Assembly (NCBI GenBank): GCA_010692425.1
Contig: JAAHHJ010000014.1
Span: 186,001-250,000 of the forward strand
Reading direction: 5' to 3'
Length of the DNA stretch: 64,000 nucleotides
Source: Symploca sp. SIO3C6
Lineage (GTDB): Bacteria > Cyanobacteriota > Cyanobacteriia > Cyanobacteriales > Coleofasciculaceae
Both the position numbers and the translations under genes were made by a program. Shown here in pieces: positions 8,646-18,263 of this stretch (position 1 is the first letter of the stretch; the number at the start of each line of letters is the position of its first letter). The notes below the pieces were generated by a model, which was given only the letters and a program-made list of their open reading frames with translations, did no database searches and had not been told where the DNA came from.

Positions 8646-10931
8646 CTAGGTTTGCGGTTTAAAGTTGCGTAACCTCAGGGCATTTGTTACTACTGAAACT
8701 GAGCTAAAGGCCATCGCTGCACCAGCAATCATCGGATTGAGTAACCAATTAAAGCAGGGATAGAGGATGCCTGCTGCAATGGGGATTCCGGAGACGTTGT
8801 AAATATAGGCAAAGAAGAGATTTTGCCGAATATTTCGCATCGTGGCATGACTTAGTTGAATTGCCGTGACGATAGCGCGCAAGTCCCCAGAAATCAGGGT
8901 AATGTCACTGGCTGCCATTGCTATATCTGTGCCAGTACCTATGGCAATTCCTACATCTGCCTGGGCTAGCGCAGGGGCATCATTAATGCCATCGCCCACC
9001 ATTGCTACTATTTTTCCTTCTGCTTGCAGCACTTTGACTTGAGCTGCTTTTTGCTCAGGTTGGACTTCGGCAAACACGCGCTTGATATCAACTTCACGGG
9101 CAATGGCTTCGGCAGTTTGGCGATTATCTCCAGTCAGCATCACTACCTCTAATTTCATCTTCTGTAAAGCTTTGACAGCCTCCACTGAAGATGGTTTAAG
9201 GGCATCAGCAATCCCAACTAATGCTTCAATTTTCCCATCAACAGCAATCCAAGCAGTAGTTTTGGCAGCAGCTTCCCAAGCTTGCCGCTGAGATTGCAAA
9301 GAAAGAGTCTCAATTCCTAAGGCATCCATCCAGCGCTGGTTGCCGATTTGGACTAATCGATTATCCACAATTCCTTCAACACCCATACCAGTGACAGCTT
9401 CAAAGTTTTGGACTTCTGGAAGCGGCAGTTGGATACCCTGAGATTGAGCATACTGTACTATCGCTTCTGCTAGGGGATGTTCGGAATTTTGCTCTACTGC
9501 TGCTGCCCATTGTAGGAGTTTAATTTCATGACCATTAGCAGTTCCCCTCACAGTTATATAGTTAGTAACACTGGGTTTACCTTGGGTAATAGTACCTGTT
9601 TTATCTAAGACAATTGCCTTAATTTTATGTGCTAGTTCTAAACTCTCAGCATCCTTAATTAAAATACCGTTTTCTGCACCCTTACCCGTACCAACCATAA
9701 TCGAGGTGGGAGTAGCTAAACCTAGGGCACAGGGACAAGCGATAATCAAAACGCTGACGGCGGTAATCATGGCGAGAGTAGCATTGCCCATAACATTAAA
9801 CCAAATCACAAAAGTGGCGATCGCAATTGCTATTACCCCTGGCACGAACCATCCCGTCACTTGGTCTGCTAATTTTTGAATTGGTGCTTTAGAACCTTGG
9901 GCGTCTTGCACTAACTTGACAATCTGCGACAGTACCGTATCCTTGCCAACTCTTGAGGCACGGAATTTAAAACTGCCAGTTTTATTAATTGTTGCACCAA
10001 TTACTTCATCTCCAGCTTGCTTTTTAACTGGTATTGGCTCCCCAGTTACTATTGACTCATCCACTGCTGAAGAGCCTGCAATCACTTCTCCATCCACAGG
10101 AATTTTTTCTCCTGGACGTACTAGGATTGTATCTCCCACCATGACTTCTTCTAGGGGAAGGTCAATTTCTTTGCTAGCACGAATTACACGGGCTGTTTTT
10201 GCTTGTAATCCCATGAGCTGGCGAATAGCTTCAGAAGTCTTGCCCTTGGCACGATTTTCCAGTAGCCGCCCCAAGAGAATTAGGGTAATGATCATGGCTG
10301 CGGTTTCATAGTATACCTCTGGCTGTTGATCTCGAGTTAGCAAGAATTCTGGGAAAATAGTGGCAAACAGGGAATAAAAATAAGCAACTCCTGTGCCCAG
10401 CGCCACTAGGGTATTCATATCAGCAGTATGACGCTTAAAGGCTTTCCATGCACCTACAAAAAAGGTTTTACCACACCAAAACTGTACTGGCGTCACCAAT
10501 AACAGCTGCACCCAAGAGTTGCGCAGCCACGCTGGCACCAAGGGCAGCTCTATGCCTATCATATTTGGTAGTACTCCCACCATCAGCATTACGCTGATAA
10601 TCCCTCCCACGACAACCTTGCGCGTGAGCTCTTTTTGCTTCGCCTCGCGGGCAGCTTTCTCGGCGTCTTCTTGAGCAGTACCCCTTTCTGGTATAGGTTG
10701 GGCAGCATAACCAGCGTTTGCCACAGTCTGTTGAATTGTCTTGAGATTTGTGCGCTGAGGGTTATACTTAACTGTGGCTTGCTCAATGGCAAAGTTAACG
10801 CTACATTCGTTAACTCCTGGAATAGCTTTAATTGCTTGCTCAATCGTATTGGCACAAGAAGCACAACTCATGCCTTGCAATCGCAGATTCACTGCTTCGA
10901 TGACTAACCCCTGTACTTGTGGCAGAGCCAT
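8646..10931 (-). CDS. Copper-type heavy-metal P-type ATPase (CopA/PacS family)
   Basis: A 761-residue P1B ATPase pumping Cu(I) or a similar soft metal out of the cytoplasm or into thylakoids. The N-terminal metal-binding domain has GMSCASC (C23, C26). The transmembrane metal site is CPC at 399-401, the phosphorylated aspartate is D443 in DKTGT, and the actuator loop TGEPIPV is at about 297-302. The HP motif (SEHPLAEAI) and [10 protein letters not shown] hinge are intact. About eight membrane helices are expected. The N-terminus resembles cyanobacterial PacS more than CtaA, but this assignment is tentative. No copper chaperone or CopY-like regulator gene is adjacent. The start ATG at 10931 follows a purine-rich stretch suitable as a ribosome site. 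Confidence 0.92.
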   Translation of the reverse strand: MALPQVQGLVIEAVNLRLQGMSCASCANTIEQAIKAIPGVNECSVNFAIEQATVKYNPQRTNLKTIQQTVANAGYAAQPIPERGTAQEDAEKAAREAKQKELTRKVVVGGIISVMLMVGVLPNMIGIELPLVPAWLRNSWVQLLLVTPVQFWCGKTFFVGAWKAFKRHTADMNTLVALGTGVAYFYSLFATIFPEFLLTRDQQPEVYYETAAMIITLILLGRLLENRAKGKTSEAIRQLMGLQAKTARVIRASKEIDLPLEEVMVGDTILVRPGEKIPVDGEVIAGSSAVDESIVTGEPIPVKKQAGDEVIGATINKTGSFKFRASRVGKDTVLSQIVKLVQDAQGSKAPIQKLADQVTGWFVPGVIAIAIATFVIWFNVMGNATLAMITAVSVLIIACPCALGLATPTSIMVGTGKGAENGILIKDAESLELAHKIKAIVLDKTGTITQGKPSVTNYITVRGTANGHEIKLLQWAAAVEQNSEHPLAEAIVQYAQSQGIQLPLPEVQNFEAVTGMGVEGIVDNRLVQIGNQRWMDALGIETLSLQSQRQAWEAAAKTTAWIAVDGKIEALVGIADALKPSSVEAVKALQKMKLEVVMLTGDNRQTAEAIAREVDIKRVFAEVQPEQKAAQVKVLQAEGKIVAMVGDGINDAPALAQADVGIAIGTGTDIAMAASDITLISGDLRAIVTAIQLSHATMRNIRQNLFFAYIYNVSGIPIAAGILYPCFNWLLNPMIAGAAMAFSSVSVVTNALRLRNFKPQT

Positions 10932-11037
10932 TATCTTCTTCTCCTTTTTGGAGCGACCTAGATCAAATTTAAGGTAAAGTCTCCAGTCAGGTAGAGTGTA
11001 CAGAAAATTAAATAAAACTTAACAAAACTGCGCGATT

Positions 11038-11060
11038 CCCCATCCGTCTATACGGTGGGG
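11038..11060. repeat. Palindromic hairpin resembling an IS200/IS605 end
   Basis: CCCCATCCGT and ACGGTGGGG flank a CTAT loop and can pair with a single bulged T. Such palindromes are typical of IS200/IS605 terminal hairpins or derived repeats in cyanobacteria. It lies in the 172-bp gap between two leftward genes and could act as an attenuator or simply be a relic. No poly-T tail follows on the minus strand. Confidence 0.5.
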
Positions 11061-11103
11061 ATGAATCACCCTGGAAAAAAGGGGCTTTTGAAAACCCTTT
11101 CTC

Positions 11104-11364
11104 CTATGAGGCGGGGTAGTTCAAAACGCCAACAGGTTCAAACATTTTGGGATATAAGTCACATGCTCTTGTTTCCCAGTCTGAGACATTGGTTATGCCC
11201 TCAACCTTCTCTGCTCCAGAAACCGAAACCCATGATTGCTCTGCAAACTCTTGTGCGATTTGCTGAGCATCTAACTCTGACTCTGCCTCAACAGTGATAG
11301 TTGTAGAGGTTTCAATAGTGGCATTCACCTCAAACTTATAAATTTTTTTGATTGCATTTTTCAT
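11104..11364 (-). CDS. Small acidic protein, DpnD/PcfM-like, function unknown
   Basis: An 86-residue reading frame from ATG 11364. The central part (KFEVNATIETSTTITVEAES followed by ELDAQQIAQEFAEQ) has the beta-strand-then-helix pattern seen in DpnD/PcfM-type small proteins, in which a VEAES segment precedes an AxxxA helix. The competing plus-strand frame at 11055-11297 has poor composition. It is on the same strand as, and 172 bp upstream of, the P-type ATPase gene. I know of no function. Confidence 0.5.
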   Translation of the reverse strand: MKNAIKKIYKFEVNATIETSTTITVEAESELDAQQIAQEFAEQSWVSVSGAEKVEGITNVSDWETRACDLYPKMFEPVGVLNYPAS

Positions 11365-11461
11365 ACCTAAAATGCCATACGCCTGCGCTCATCTACAATT
11401 GTGCCTGAATTAGCAAGGCTCCAGAGTTCACTAAGGTTCATTTTTTGGCTCAGTTTTTGGC

Positions 11462-11635
11462 TCAGAGGGAGGATGGGGGGAGGGGGAGATGGGGAGATGG
11501 GGAGATGGGGAGACACGGAGACGCGGAGACACGGAGATGGGGAGATGGGGGGAGGGGGAGAGGGAAAATTATAGTAATAAGTATTCTTGTTATTACTTAT
11601 TACTTATTACTTATTACTTATTACTTAATAAATTA
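11462..11635. repeat. G-rich minisatellite followed by heptamer repeats
   Basis: From 11462 to 11565 GGGGAGAT and GGAGACAC units repeat many times (GAGATGGGGAGATGGGGAGA and variants). From about 11575 to 11632 ATTACTT heptamers, the complement of TAATAAG, repeat about seven times and abut the stop codon of the downstream leftward gene. Two low-complexity plus-strand frames over this tract are not genes. Confidence 0.85.
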
Positions 11636-13435
11636 GATAGGAGATTCTTCTCCCACCCTAAGTTCATACAGGTTCCAGAATGCTCCTCCGAGGGCAGAGT
11701 ATTTAATATTATCAATGCGATTTCGCACTGCTGAAAATTCCAGTTGATTAACTAAATAAATAAAGGGTACTTGTTCAGCTATAATTTGCTGAAACTGACC
11801 ATAAATTTCTTGGCGTTTGCTTTCATCTAGTTCTCTTACACCCTCTTGAAAAAGGCGGTCAATTTCTAATTCCCAATCACTAGCTAACCAACCCTTAATC
11901 GGCGGTTCTCCTGGTTGAGGAGATTGGTTGAACTGATGGGACGAACCTTGAGAGTACCAGATATTGAAGCCGCTGTGAGGGTCAATACTGCCGCCAGCAA
12001 ACCCTCCTACATAAATTTCCCAATCTCGACTTAGGAGTTTTTGCAGTACCACGTTGAAGTTGACTACCTGCACATCGGCTTGAATGCCAATCTTGCTCAA
12101 GTCTTGTGCAATCTGAGTGGCTGCATCTACCCGAGTTCTTTCTTCAGATTTAACTAGTATGGTAAATCTTACCCGGTTGTTATCCCAATCCAATAATTGT
12201 CCTTGGGAGTTGTATTTAAAACCAGCACCTCGCAGCATTTGCTTGGCTTTTTCTGGGTCATAATTATAGGTTTTTAAGCCCTGTTCTGGAGATAAATAAA
12301 AGGGGCTTTGAGACCAAATAGGTGAATGTTGGACTTCTCCCAAACCTCGATAAACATTATTTTTCATGGTCTCACGGTCAATGGCATGGGCGATAGCTTG
12401 CCTGAATGTCAAAGTATTGAACCAGCGAGATTTTATCGGGTCTACAAATGGCTTTTCTTGATTGTTGCGAGCTTTACTAAGATTGAAACTCAAAGATCTA
12501 CTACCAGCTTCTGGCCCGCCATTGTAGATGGTATATTTCCCTCGGCTTTCCTCTTGTTTGAGTAACTGAAACTGTTCTGATTTGACATCAAGACTGTCAA
12601 ATTCACCAGAACGAAATCTTAGCAATTGGTTATCGTCAGATTCGATAATTTGCAAGACAATGCTCTCAATATAAGGCTGCTGATTGCCCTGCTCATCCTT
12701 GCGCCAGTAGTAGGGATTGCGCTCGAAAATTACTCGCTGGGCAGGGGTATAGCTAATCATGCGGTAGGGCCCAGCACCAACAATTTGGCGTGGATCTGTA
12801 TCGGTACCCCAGGTTGAGAGAAACTTGAGGTCTCCGTCTTCGTCAGTAGTATTAATTGACTCTTGCAAAGCATGCTTAGGCAAAATTGAGATTCCCCCTG
12901 AAAACCTTAAAAATGGGGCAAAGGGTTCGGGTACACTAAATTCAACCCGCAGCTTGTCTATTTTTTTGACTGAAGGAAAGGCACCATTACTGCCGATGCG
13001 GAGAATATCTTTGATGCCAGTGGAAACCTTGGGATTTAGGTAAACATCATTGTAGGTAAAAACCACATCATCTGCTGTTAGCGGTTCACCGTCAGACCAC
13101 TTCAACCCTTCTTTTAGGGTAAAGGTAATGCGCTTTTTATCCTCAGCAATTTCCCAAGATTCGGCTAAGGCTGGTTCCAATTCAGCGGTAATGCCATTGA
13201 GATTTAGTAAGCCTTCGTTGATGAAGCCAAAAACACTGTATAAAGAGTTATTGAGGGGAGCATTAAAGGTGGCAGGATCGCTGGGGGTGGCAAAAACTAA
13301 TTGAGATACTTGAGCTGCTTGGCTTTTAAATTGGCTAGGGCTACAGCCACTTAGAGCCAATAGACTGGCAAGTGTTAGGGAAAGTGCTAGTGGCAGGGTT
13401 CTTTTAATGGTGAGCCAAGGGCGAAGCCAAATCAT
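11633..13435 (-). CDS. Peptide/opine ABC transporter solute-binding lipoprotein (family 5)
   Basis: A 600-residue extracellular solute-binding protein of the DppA/OppA type. The frame begins with TTG at 13450, but the ATG at 13435 (MIWLRPWLTIKRTLP) gives a good lipoprotein signal: basic residues, a hydrophobic core ASLLALSGC and lipobox Cys31. The family-5 signatures are present, including the N-terminal strand DPATFNAPLNN and GLKWSDGEPLTADDVVFTYN. It binds peptides, nickel or related ligands outside the membrane for import. No permease or ATPase genes adjoin it. The stop codon nearly touches the heptamer repeat, so no terminator hairpin of its own is visible. Confidence 0.88.
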   Translation of the reverse strand: MIWLRPWLTIKRTLPLALSLTLASLLALSGCSPSQFKSQAAQVSQLVFATPSDPATFNAPLNNSLYSVFGFINEGLLNLNGITAELEPALAESWEIAEDKKRITFTLKEGLKWSDGEPLTADDVVFTYNDVYLNPKVSTGIKDILRIGSNGAFPSVKKIDKLRVEFSVPEPFAPFLRFSGGISILPKHALQESINTTDEDGDLKFLSTWGTDTDPRQIVGAGPYRMISYTPAQRVIFERNPYYWRKDEQGNQQPYIESIVLQIIESDDNQLLRFRSGEFDSLDVKSEQFQLLKQEESRGKYTIYNGGPEAGSRSLSFNLSKARNNQEKPFVDPIKSRWFNTLTFRQAIAHAIDRETMKNNVYRGLGEVQHSPIWSQSPFYLSPEQGLKTYNYDPEKAKQMLRGAGFKYNSQGQLLDWDNNRVRFTILVKSEERTRVDAATQIAQDLSKIGIQADVQVVNFNVVLQKLLSRDWEIYVGGFAGGSIDPHSGFNIWYSQGSSHQFNQSPQPGEPPIKGWLASDWELEIDRLFQEGVRELDESKRQEIYGQFQQIIAEQVPFIYLVNQLEFSAVRNRIDNIKYSALGGAFWNLYELRVGEESPI

Positions 13436-14473
13436 CGATAATTGCAGCAAGTATATTGCTGATCAGGATAGCACTTTTAGGAGCCCTTGACCTCTCCTCG
13501 CTTAATCCTACAGAAAACAGGACGACCCAAATTATTGCGGTAAATCTTTTTAAGATTTGTTTCATTGTTTCTTATACTTTGAACTGCTCTAACTGCAAAG
13601 ATTTCGCATTCCAAGTATTTACACAAAACATGCTCTAGATCCAAGTCAATTGGGTTGTTTGGCGCAACCTTGTACCTGCTGATATTATGTTGTAATCTCT
13701 TCGTAACAGTGAAATTGTTACTGATGATTGACTATCTAAACAACCCTTCTCAAGAAAATTTAACTATTGTCCCCTCCTAAATTACAAATTTTGAACTAAC
13801 AACAAGTGATGCATTGACAAAAGAATGTAAATGTGTATCTTTTTGAGGTTTGGAGGAGAACGCTAGAAACCTTGTATAGCATTGTTTTCCAATTAAAACT
13901 GTTCATTGCTTGACAAAACAAAAAAATAAATGTAACTTGAACTTGCAGTCTGATATTGCAGATGCTAAAAATCTTCAGTTATTAGACTTTATCCAAGATG
14001 AGACTTGGGTTTCAAGCTGCTCTTTGGAGATTTTTACACCGTGAGTTTTAGTTAATCCGAAACGCTCAAAGCGAACAAAGGCTAATTTCACCGACAATGG
14101 GGAGTATCCCTAGCATCAAATCATGACTAAAAACCTGAATTTTCGTAATGGGGAAAGTAAAAATCGAATAGGTAATTCTTTTGAAGTGAGCAGTGTTAAT
14201 GCGCGAATCTAATCAAAACCTTGATCAAGATGTGATTAGCATCATTGGTCTTTTCAGAAGAAGGTTTTGATGGTAACTCAATAGAAGGTAGAAAGTTAAT
14301 AAGCCTTCGTCTCCAAGTCAGAAGTGTTGTAGAGACAAGAATAGACATTCTAGATAAGCCCTGGCAAGAAGCCCTGTGGGTTTATAATTCTGCTTTTTGT
14401 ACTGCATCCACAACCATTGTTCGTTTGATTGATCTGGCTGATTCTGTCTACTGTCTACTGATAGGAATGGACT
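13436..14473. other. 1-kb intergenic region, no gene recognised
   Basis: Both strands were read. The short frames at 13456-13638 and 14245-14523 start with ATG/TTG but have unstructured composition, and the second runs into the signal-peptide gene in another frame. The region is AT-rich and contains CTGTCTACTGTCTACTGATA near 14440, just ahead of the next gene. No tRNA, hairpin terminator or known riboswitch was seen. It could hold long-range promoter elements for the secreted-protein gene at 14474. Confidence 0.5.
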
Positions 14474-16294
14474 ATGAACAAAATATCGACTCCACTCAAA
14501 GATGTTTTCTCAGGGATACTTAGGAAAATCATTGCCACTGCCATGATTTTCCTGCTGGCAATGACCATGCAAATTGTCTCCCCTCGTCAAGCCTATGCCG
14601 CAGGAGTGGGACTCACTATTCGCATCGGTGATGTTGATGGCTTTGGCTATGGGGATGGAGCAGGTTATACTGCTGCCTATGGCAAACCTGTCAACATGGA
14701 TGGGCAAGGAACTCTCACTCTCAGAGACTTCCTGCCAGACTTAAATGGGGATGGTCAAGTAGGCGTAAATAGTGGAGATGATTTTGATAATCGCTCTACT
14801 GAAGAAACCGCAGGCAATTTGATCACCACCACTGGTAGTTGGTTTCTCGATACTGGTAGCACTGGCTCTGATTATACAGATTACTCTTTAGTGGAGGGAA
14901 CCACATATGACCCGGCAGTCAATCCACCAGGCTTTAAATTCAATTTCAAGGTAGCTAAGGACAAACTGCTAGACGGTACAAGTACCGAACTCTACCTCAA
15001 TGTCATGGTGGGAGACTATGATACTGAAAATAACAACAATGAGTTCAGGATACCAGTTACTTTAAAGACTGCTGATGGTTCAACATCCAATGGAAAAATG
15101 GTGACATCAGCAAAAGGTGATAAGGATGGCAGAATACGTTCTGCTTCTCTTGCTCTGACATTCGACCAAGTGTTTGTTGATGGAGACACTAATGGTGAAG
15201 CGGGATATTGGCTAGGCTCACTAGAAGCTGACTTTCCGATGCCAGAGGATCCCTATACTGCCTTCGACTTTGCTGAAATCAGTACCGAGGACATTGCCAT
15301 AGATCTAAAAGAAAATAACGCTAATATCTATGGGATGAAGTGGGAGGACATCAATGAAAATGGTATTGCCGATACCTTTATTATTGGAGATCCGCCAGAT
15401 GTTGTCTTCGTAATTGATACCTCTGGCAGTACTGGCAGTGCATTTGTAGGCAGTACAATTGGCGATGTTAATGGTGATGGTACACCTGACACAATTTTGG
15501 ACGCTGAAATAGCTGGATTTATCGCTTTGAACCAACAATTAATCGAGCAAGGTTTTGGCGATATAGCACAGGTTACTATCATCAAATTGACCCAGACTGC
15601 TACTCAGATTGATATGGATCCAGTCGCCAGCGGGGTTCAGATAGATACGTTTCCAACTGCCGATAAAGATTACAATGGCATCCTTGATGTTGACCAGGCC
15701 CTGAAGGCTTTGCGAGCCACAGGTGGTACCGAGTATGAGCCTTCTTTGCAAAAAGCCCAGAGCAATTTCCAGCAATTGAATACAGCTCAGGGTGATGGCA
15801 ATCTAATATTCCTCTCCGACGGTCAACCTACAGATACTGGCGCATATGGAGATGAAGCGCAAAGTTTGAGGGATGCTGGTATTAATGTCTCCGCGTTTGG
15901 TGCAGGCACAGGGGCAAAATTGCCACCATTACAAGTGATTGATCCCGGTGCAACTATCTTCACCAGTACTGATGATCTCTTAAATGTTTTTAGCGGTTTA
16001 GATACTCCCTGTAATGGTACAGAACCTGGTTATCCTGGCGTGACCATCTACCTAGATTCCAATAATAATGGAAGTCTTGATGCTGGCGAACCAAGTACAG
16101 TTACAGACGCCAAAGGTTTCTATCAATTTGAAGATTTAGCCGCTGGTACTTATGTGGTGCGTGAAGTTGTTGATCCTAGCTTCACACAAACAGCTCCGAC
16201 AGGTGGATCTTTTACTGTCACACTAGCTCAAGATCAAACCGTTACCAATAAAGACTTTGGTAACGCTAAGGTTGGGGGTTCGACCTGTGATTAG
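14474..16294 (+). CDS. Secreted VWA protein with SdrD_B-like domain and Ca-binding segments (copy A)
   Basis: A 606-residue exported protein. Residues 1-42 form a Sec signal (basic start, core TAMIFLLAMTMQI, cleavage after RQAYA). Residues 43-285 are a beta-rich region shared with copies B and C, with acidic loops such as DLNGDGQVGVNSGDD (dockerin-like calcium binding). Residues about 287-300 (GMKWEDINENGIAD) look like the start of an SdrD_B/Cna-B-type domain, but a VWA domain follows: MIDAS DTSGSTG (D315, S317, S319), a GGTEYEP segment and LSDGQPTD. The SdrD_B pattern then resumes at about 519 (GYPGVTIYLDSNNNGSLDAG, then TYVVREV). It ends in a Cys near the C-terminus. An adhesin or sheath role is plausible, with no sorting signal seen. 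Confidence 0.85.
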   Translation: MNKISTPLKDVFSGILRKIIATAMIFLLAMTMQIVSPRQAYAAGVGLTIRIGDVDGFGYGDGAGYTAAYGKPVNMDGQGTLTLRDFLPDLNGDGQVGVNSGDDFDNRSTEETAGNLITTTGSWFLDTGSTGSDYTDYSLVEGTTYDPAVNPPGFKFNFKVAKDKLLDGTSTELYLNVMVGDYDTENNNNEFRIPVTLKTADGSTSNGKMVTSAKGDKDGRIRSASLALTFDQVFVDGDTNGEAGYWLGSLEADFPMPEDPYTAFDFAEISTEDIAIDLKENNANIYGMKWEDINENGIADTFIIGDPPDVVFVIDTSGSTGSAFVGSTIGDVNGDGTPDTILDAEIAGFIALNQQLIEQGFGDIAQVTIIKLTQTATQIDMDPVASGVQIDTFPTADKDYNGILDVDQALKALRATGGTEYEPSLQKAQSNFQQLNTAQGDGNLIFLSDGQPTDTGAYGDEAQSLRDAGINVSAFGAGTGAKLPPLQVIDPGATIFTSTDDLLNVFSGLDTPCNGTEPGYPGVTIYLDSNNNGSLDAGEPSTVTDAKGFYQFEDLAAGTYVVREVVDPSFTQTAPTGGSFTVTLAQDQTVTNKDFGNAKVGGSTCD

Positions 16295-16352
16295 TTAAAT
16301 TAAGGTCTCAGTTCCAGCCTTAATTGATTTTTTGGAGAGGCTGTAAGTAAAT

Positions 16353-16386
16353 GCGATCGCCTTTGGCACTGCCCCTAGGGCGATCG
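16353..16386. repeat. HIP1-flanked palindromic repeat
   Basis: GCGATCGCC, a TTTGGCACTGCCCCTA core and GGGCGATCGC form an inverted repeat bounded by two HIP1 octamers. The core resembles the units repeated at 3545-3655. It lies in the 161-bp gap between copies A and B. Confidence 0.7.
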
Positions 16387-16455
16387 CTATCCTTAACCTT
16401 ATTTCTTCCCAGAATTTTCCTGGTTTTGAATTAACAATTATTTTCGGAATCAACC

Positions 16456-17052
16456 ATGAACAAAATATCTACAGTATTCAAAGATTTTCTCTCAGGAATA
16501 CTTAGGAAAATCATCGCCACTGCCATGATTTTCCTGCTAGCAATAACCATGCAAATTGTTTCCCCTCGTCAAGCCTATGCCGCAGGAGTGGGACTCACTA
16601 TTCGCATCGGTGATGTTGATGGCTTTGGCTATGGGGATGGGGCAGGTTATACTGCTGCCTATGGCAAACCTGTCAATATGGATGGGCAAGGAACTCTCAC
16701 TCTTAGGGATTTCCTGCCAGACTTAAATGGGGATGGTCAAGTAGGCGTAAATAGTGGAGATGATTTTAATAATCGCTCTACTGAAGAAACCGCAGGCAAT
16801 TTGACCACCACCACTGGTACTTGGTTTCTCGATACTGGTAGCACTGGCTCTGACTATACAGATTACTCTTTAGTGGAGGGAACCACATATGATCCAGCAG
16901 TCAATCCACCAGGCTTTAAATTCAATTTCAAGGTAGCTAAAGACAAACTGCTAGACGGTACAAGTACCGAACTCTATCTCAATGTCATGGTGGGAGACTA
17001 TGATACTGAATTTAACGACAATGAGTTCAGGATACCAGTTACAAAGAAGTAA
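16456..17052 (+). pseudogene. Copy B of the secreted protein, truncated by the TnpB element
   Basis: Copy B encodes the same signal peptide and beta-rich region as copy A, with only scattered substitutions over the first 196 residues (for example FNNRS for FDNRS and TTTTGTW for ITTTGSW). It ends after RIPVT because the TnpB element was inserted directly behind the TTAC of its GTTAC codons; the element then contributes KK and a TAA stop at 17050-17052. The VWA and SdrD_B-like parts, if copy B ever had them, are missing. A 198-residue secreted product could still be made. Near identity with copy A points to a recent duplication or gene conversion. Confidence 0.8.
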
Positions 17053-17097
17053 GCTGTTTGGTTGATCCTCGATTGTAGACATACTATCATAAACAGC

Positions 17098-18222
17098 ATG
17101 AAGGCTTTAAAGTTCAAGCTATACGCTCATAAGCGCAATCGATATCTCAAACGGTCGCTCAATGCTGCCGGAGTGATCTACAATCACGCGATTGCCCTCC
17201 ACAAGCGGTATTACCGAATCTGGGGTCAACACTTGAGCTGTGCCAAGCTTCAAAAACATCTTGCCAAACTCCGAAAGCGTGATCCGTTTTGGCAATTAGT
17301 AGGTTCTCAAGCTGTGCAAGACATTTGCCAGCGAATCGAGAAAGGGTATCAACGATTTTTCAAAGATCACAAAAAGGGGGCAAGACCACCAAATTTCAAG
17401 AAAGTAAAAAAGTACAAATCCTTCACTCTTAAGCAAGCAGGCTATAAATTCTTGGGAGGAAATCGTCTCCAGATTGGAAAGCATGTTTATCAATTCTGGA
17501 ACTCTAGACCAATTGAAGGAATTGTTAAAACCTTGACTATTAAAAGAACTCCTTTAGGGGAGCTATTTGTGAGTGTCGTGGTGGAAAACCTTGCCGAAGC
17601 TACCATCAAAGCCGAGACGAGTAGAATCGCTGGTTTTGATTTTGGTCTTAAAACTTTCCTAACTTGTTCGGAAGGATTCACAATTGAATCGCCTCAATTC
17701 TTGAAGCAATCACTCAATAAAGTTCGTAGTGCTGGTCAACAATTGTCTAAAAAGCTTAAAGGTTCTCAAAGTAGAGAAAAAGCTAGAAAACATCTGGTTA
17801 GGCAATACGAAAAAGTTTTTAATCGTCGCCGTGACTGGTTTTGGAAACTAGCACACCAACTCACTAACAAATTTGATGTTCTGTGTTTTGAGAGCTTAAA
17901 CCTGAAAGGAATGCAACGTCTTTGGGGGCGAAAAGTTTCTGATTTAGCCTTCGGTGAGTTTTTGCAGATTTTAGAGTGGGTTGCTCACAAAAAAGGCAAA
18001 TCAGTTGTCTACATTGACCGATGGTATCCGTCGAGTAAAACTTGTTATCACTGTGGGCATGTTTTAGAGTCTTTGGATTTAGAAGTTCGTCGTTGGCGTT
18101 GTCCATCTTGTCAAGCTGAAAATGATCGAGATCGGAACGCTGCATTAAATATTAAGAGGGTTGGGAGTTCAACCCTAGGCGTAGGAGATGTTAGACAGGC
18201 TGTGCCTGCAATCTCTGCTTGA
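17098..18222 (+). CDS. tnpB: TnpB RNA-guided nuclease of IS605 family
   Basis: A 374-residue TnpB/OrfB protein. The frame opens at TTG 17062 within the conserved element end, but ATG 17098 (MKALKFKLYAHKRN) is the typical start. RuvC catalytic residues are all present: Asp in AGFDFGLKTF, Glu in LCFESLNLKG and Asp in ENDRDRNAALN. The zinc ribbon is intact as CYHCGH and CPSC, with SSKTC preceding. TnpB proteins are guided by an RNA from the element's right end and cleave DNA next to a motif equal to the element's left flank, here TTAC. The TGA stop overlaps an ATG (TGATG at 18220-18224) that opens the frame continuing into copy C. Nothing suggests decay of the coding sequence. Confidence 0.88.
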   Translation: MKALKFKLYAHKRNRYLKRSLNAAGVIYNHAIALHKRYYRIWGQHLSCAKLQKHLAKLRKRDPFWQLVGSQAVQDICQRIEKGYQRFFKDHKKGARPPNFKKVKKYKSFTLKQAGYKFLGGNRLQIGKHVYQFWNSRPIEGIVKTLTIKRTPLGELFVSVVVENLAEATIKAETSRIAGFDFGLKTFLTCSEGFTIESPQFLKQSLNKVRSAGQQLSKKLKGSQSREKARKHLVRQYEKVFNRRRDWFWKLAHQLTNKFDVLCFESLNLKGMQRLWGRKVSDLAFGEFLQILEWVAHKKGKSVVYIDRWYPSSKTCYHCGHVLESLDLEVRRWRCPSCQAENDRDRNAALNIKRVGSSTLGVGDVRQAVPAISA

Positions 18223-18262
18223 TGCCTGAATCCCACGAATTCAATTCGTGGGAGTGGCTCAA
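18150..18262 (+). ncRNA. Predicted TnpB guide RNA (omega/reRNA) scaffold
   Basis: In characterised IS200/IS605 elements the 3' end of tnpB and the right end are transcribed as the guide RNA scaffold, and the bases directly after the element form the guide. Here this 113-bp segment has several stems (GGGTT/AACCC around 18158-18175, AGACAGGC/GCCTG near 18193-18210, and the terminal CCCACGAAT hairpin). It is kept with one mismatch in the deletion derivative at 38223-38335, more than would be needed for a terminal palindrome alone. The predicted guide begins TCTCAGGGACTTACTG at 18263. The 5' end of the RNA is unknown. Confidence 0.45.
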
Positions 18263-18263
18263 T

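Larger units (their letters stand above)
17043..18262 (+). mobile_element. IS200/IS605-family (IS608-like) element with tnpB only
   Basis: The borders are inferred by comparison with the 218-bp derivative at 38223-38440. The element starts AAAGAAGTAAGC just after TTAC (17039-17042) and ends GTGGCTCAA at 18262. TTAC as left flank and TCAA at the right end match the IS608 cleavage pattern. It encodes TnpB but no TnpA, so mobility needs TnpA in trans. The right end holds a perfect hairpin CCCACGAAT-TCA-ATTCGTGGG at 18232-18252. The left subterminal hairpin present in the derivative is absent here: 57 bp are missing between position 9 of the element and AGCTGTTTGG. It may therefore no longer be mobile. 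Confidence 0.85.

Noticed and set aside
11055-11297. 80-residue plus-strand ORF
   Set aside because: Antisense to a better 86-residue frame; composition (many Q, L, P) is not protein-like.
14245-14523. 92-residue ORF upstream of the secreted protein
   Set aside because: TTG start, overlaps the signal-peptide gene in another frame and has no recognisable motif.
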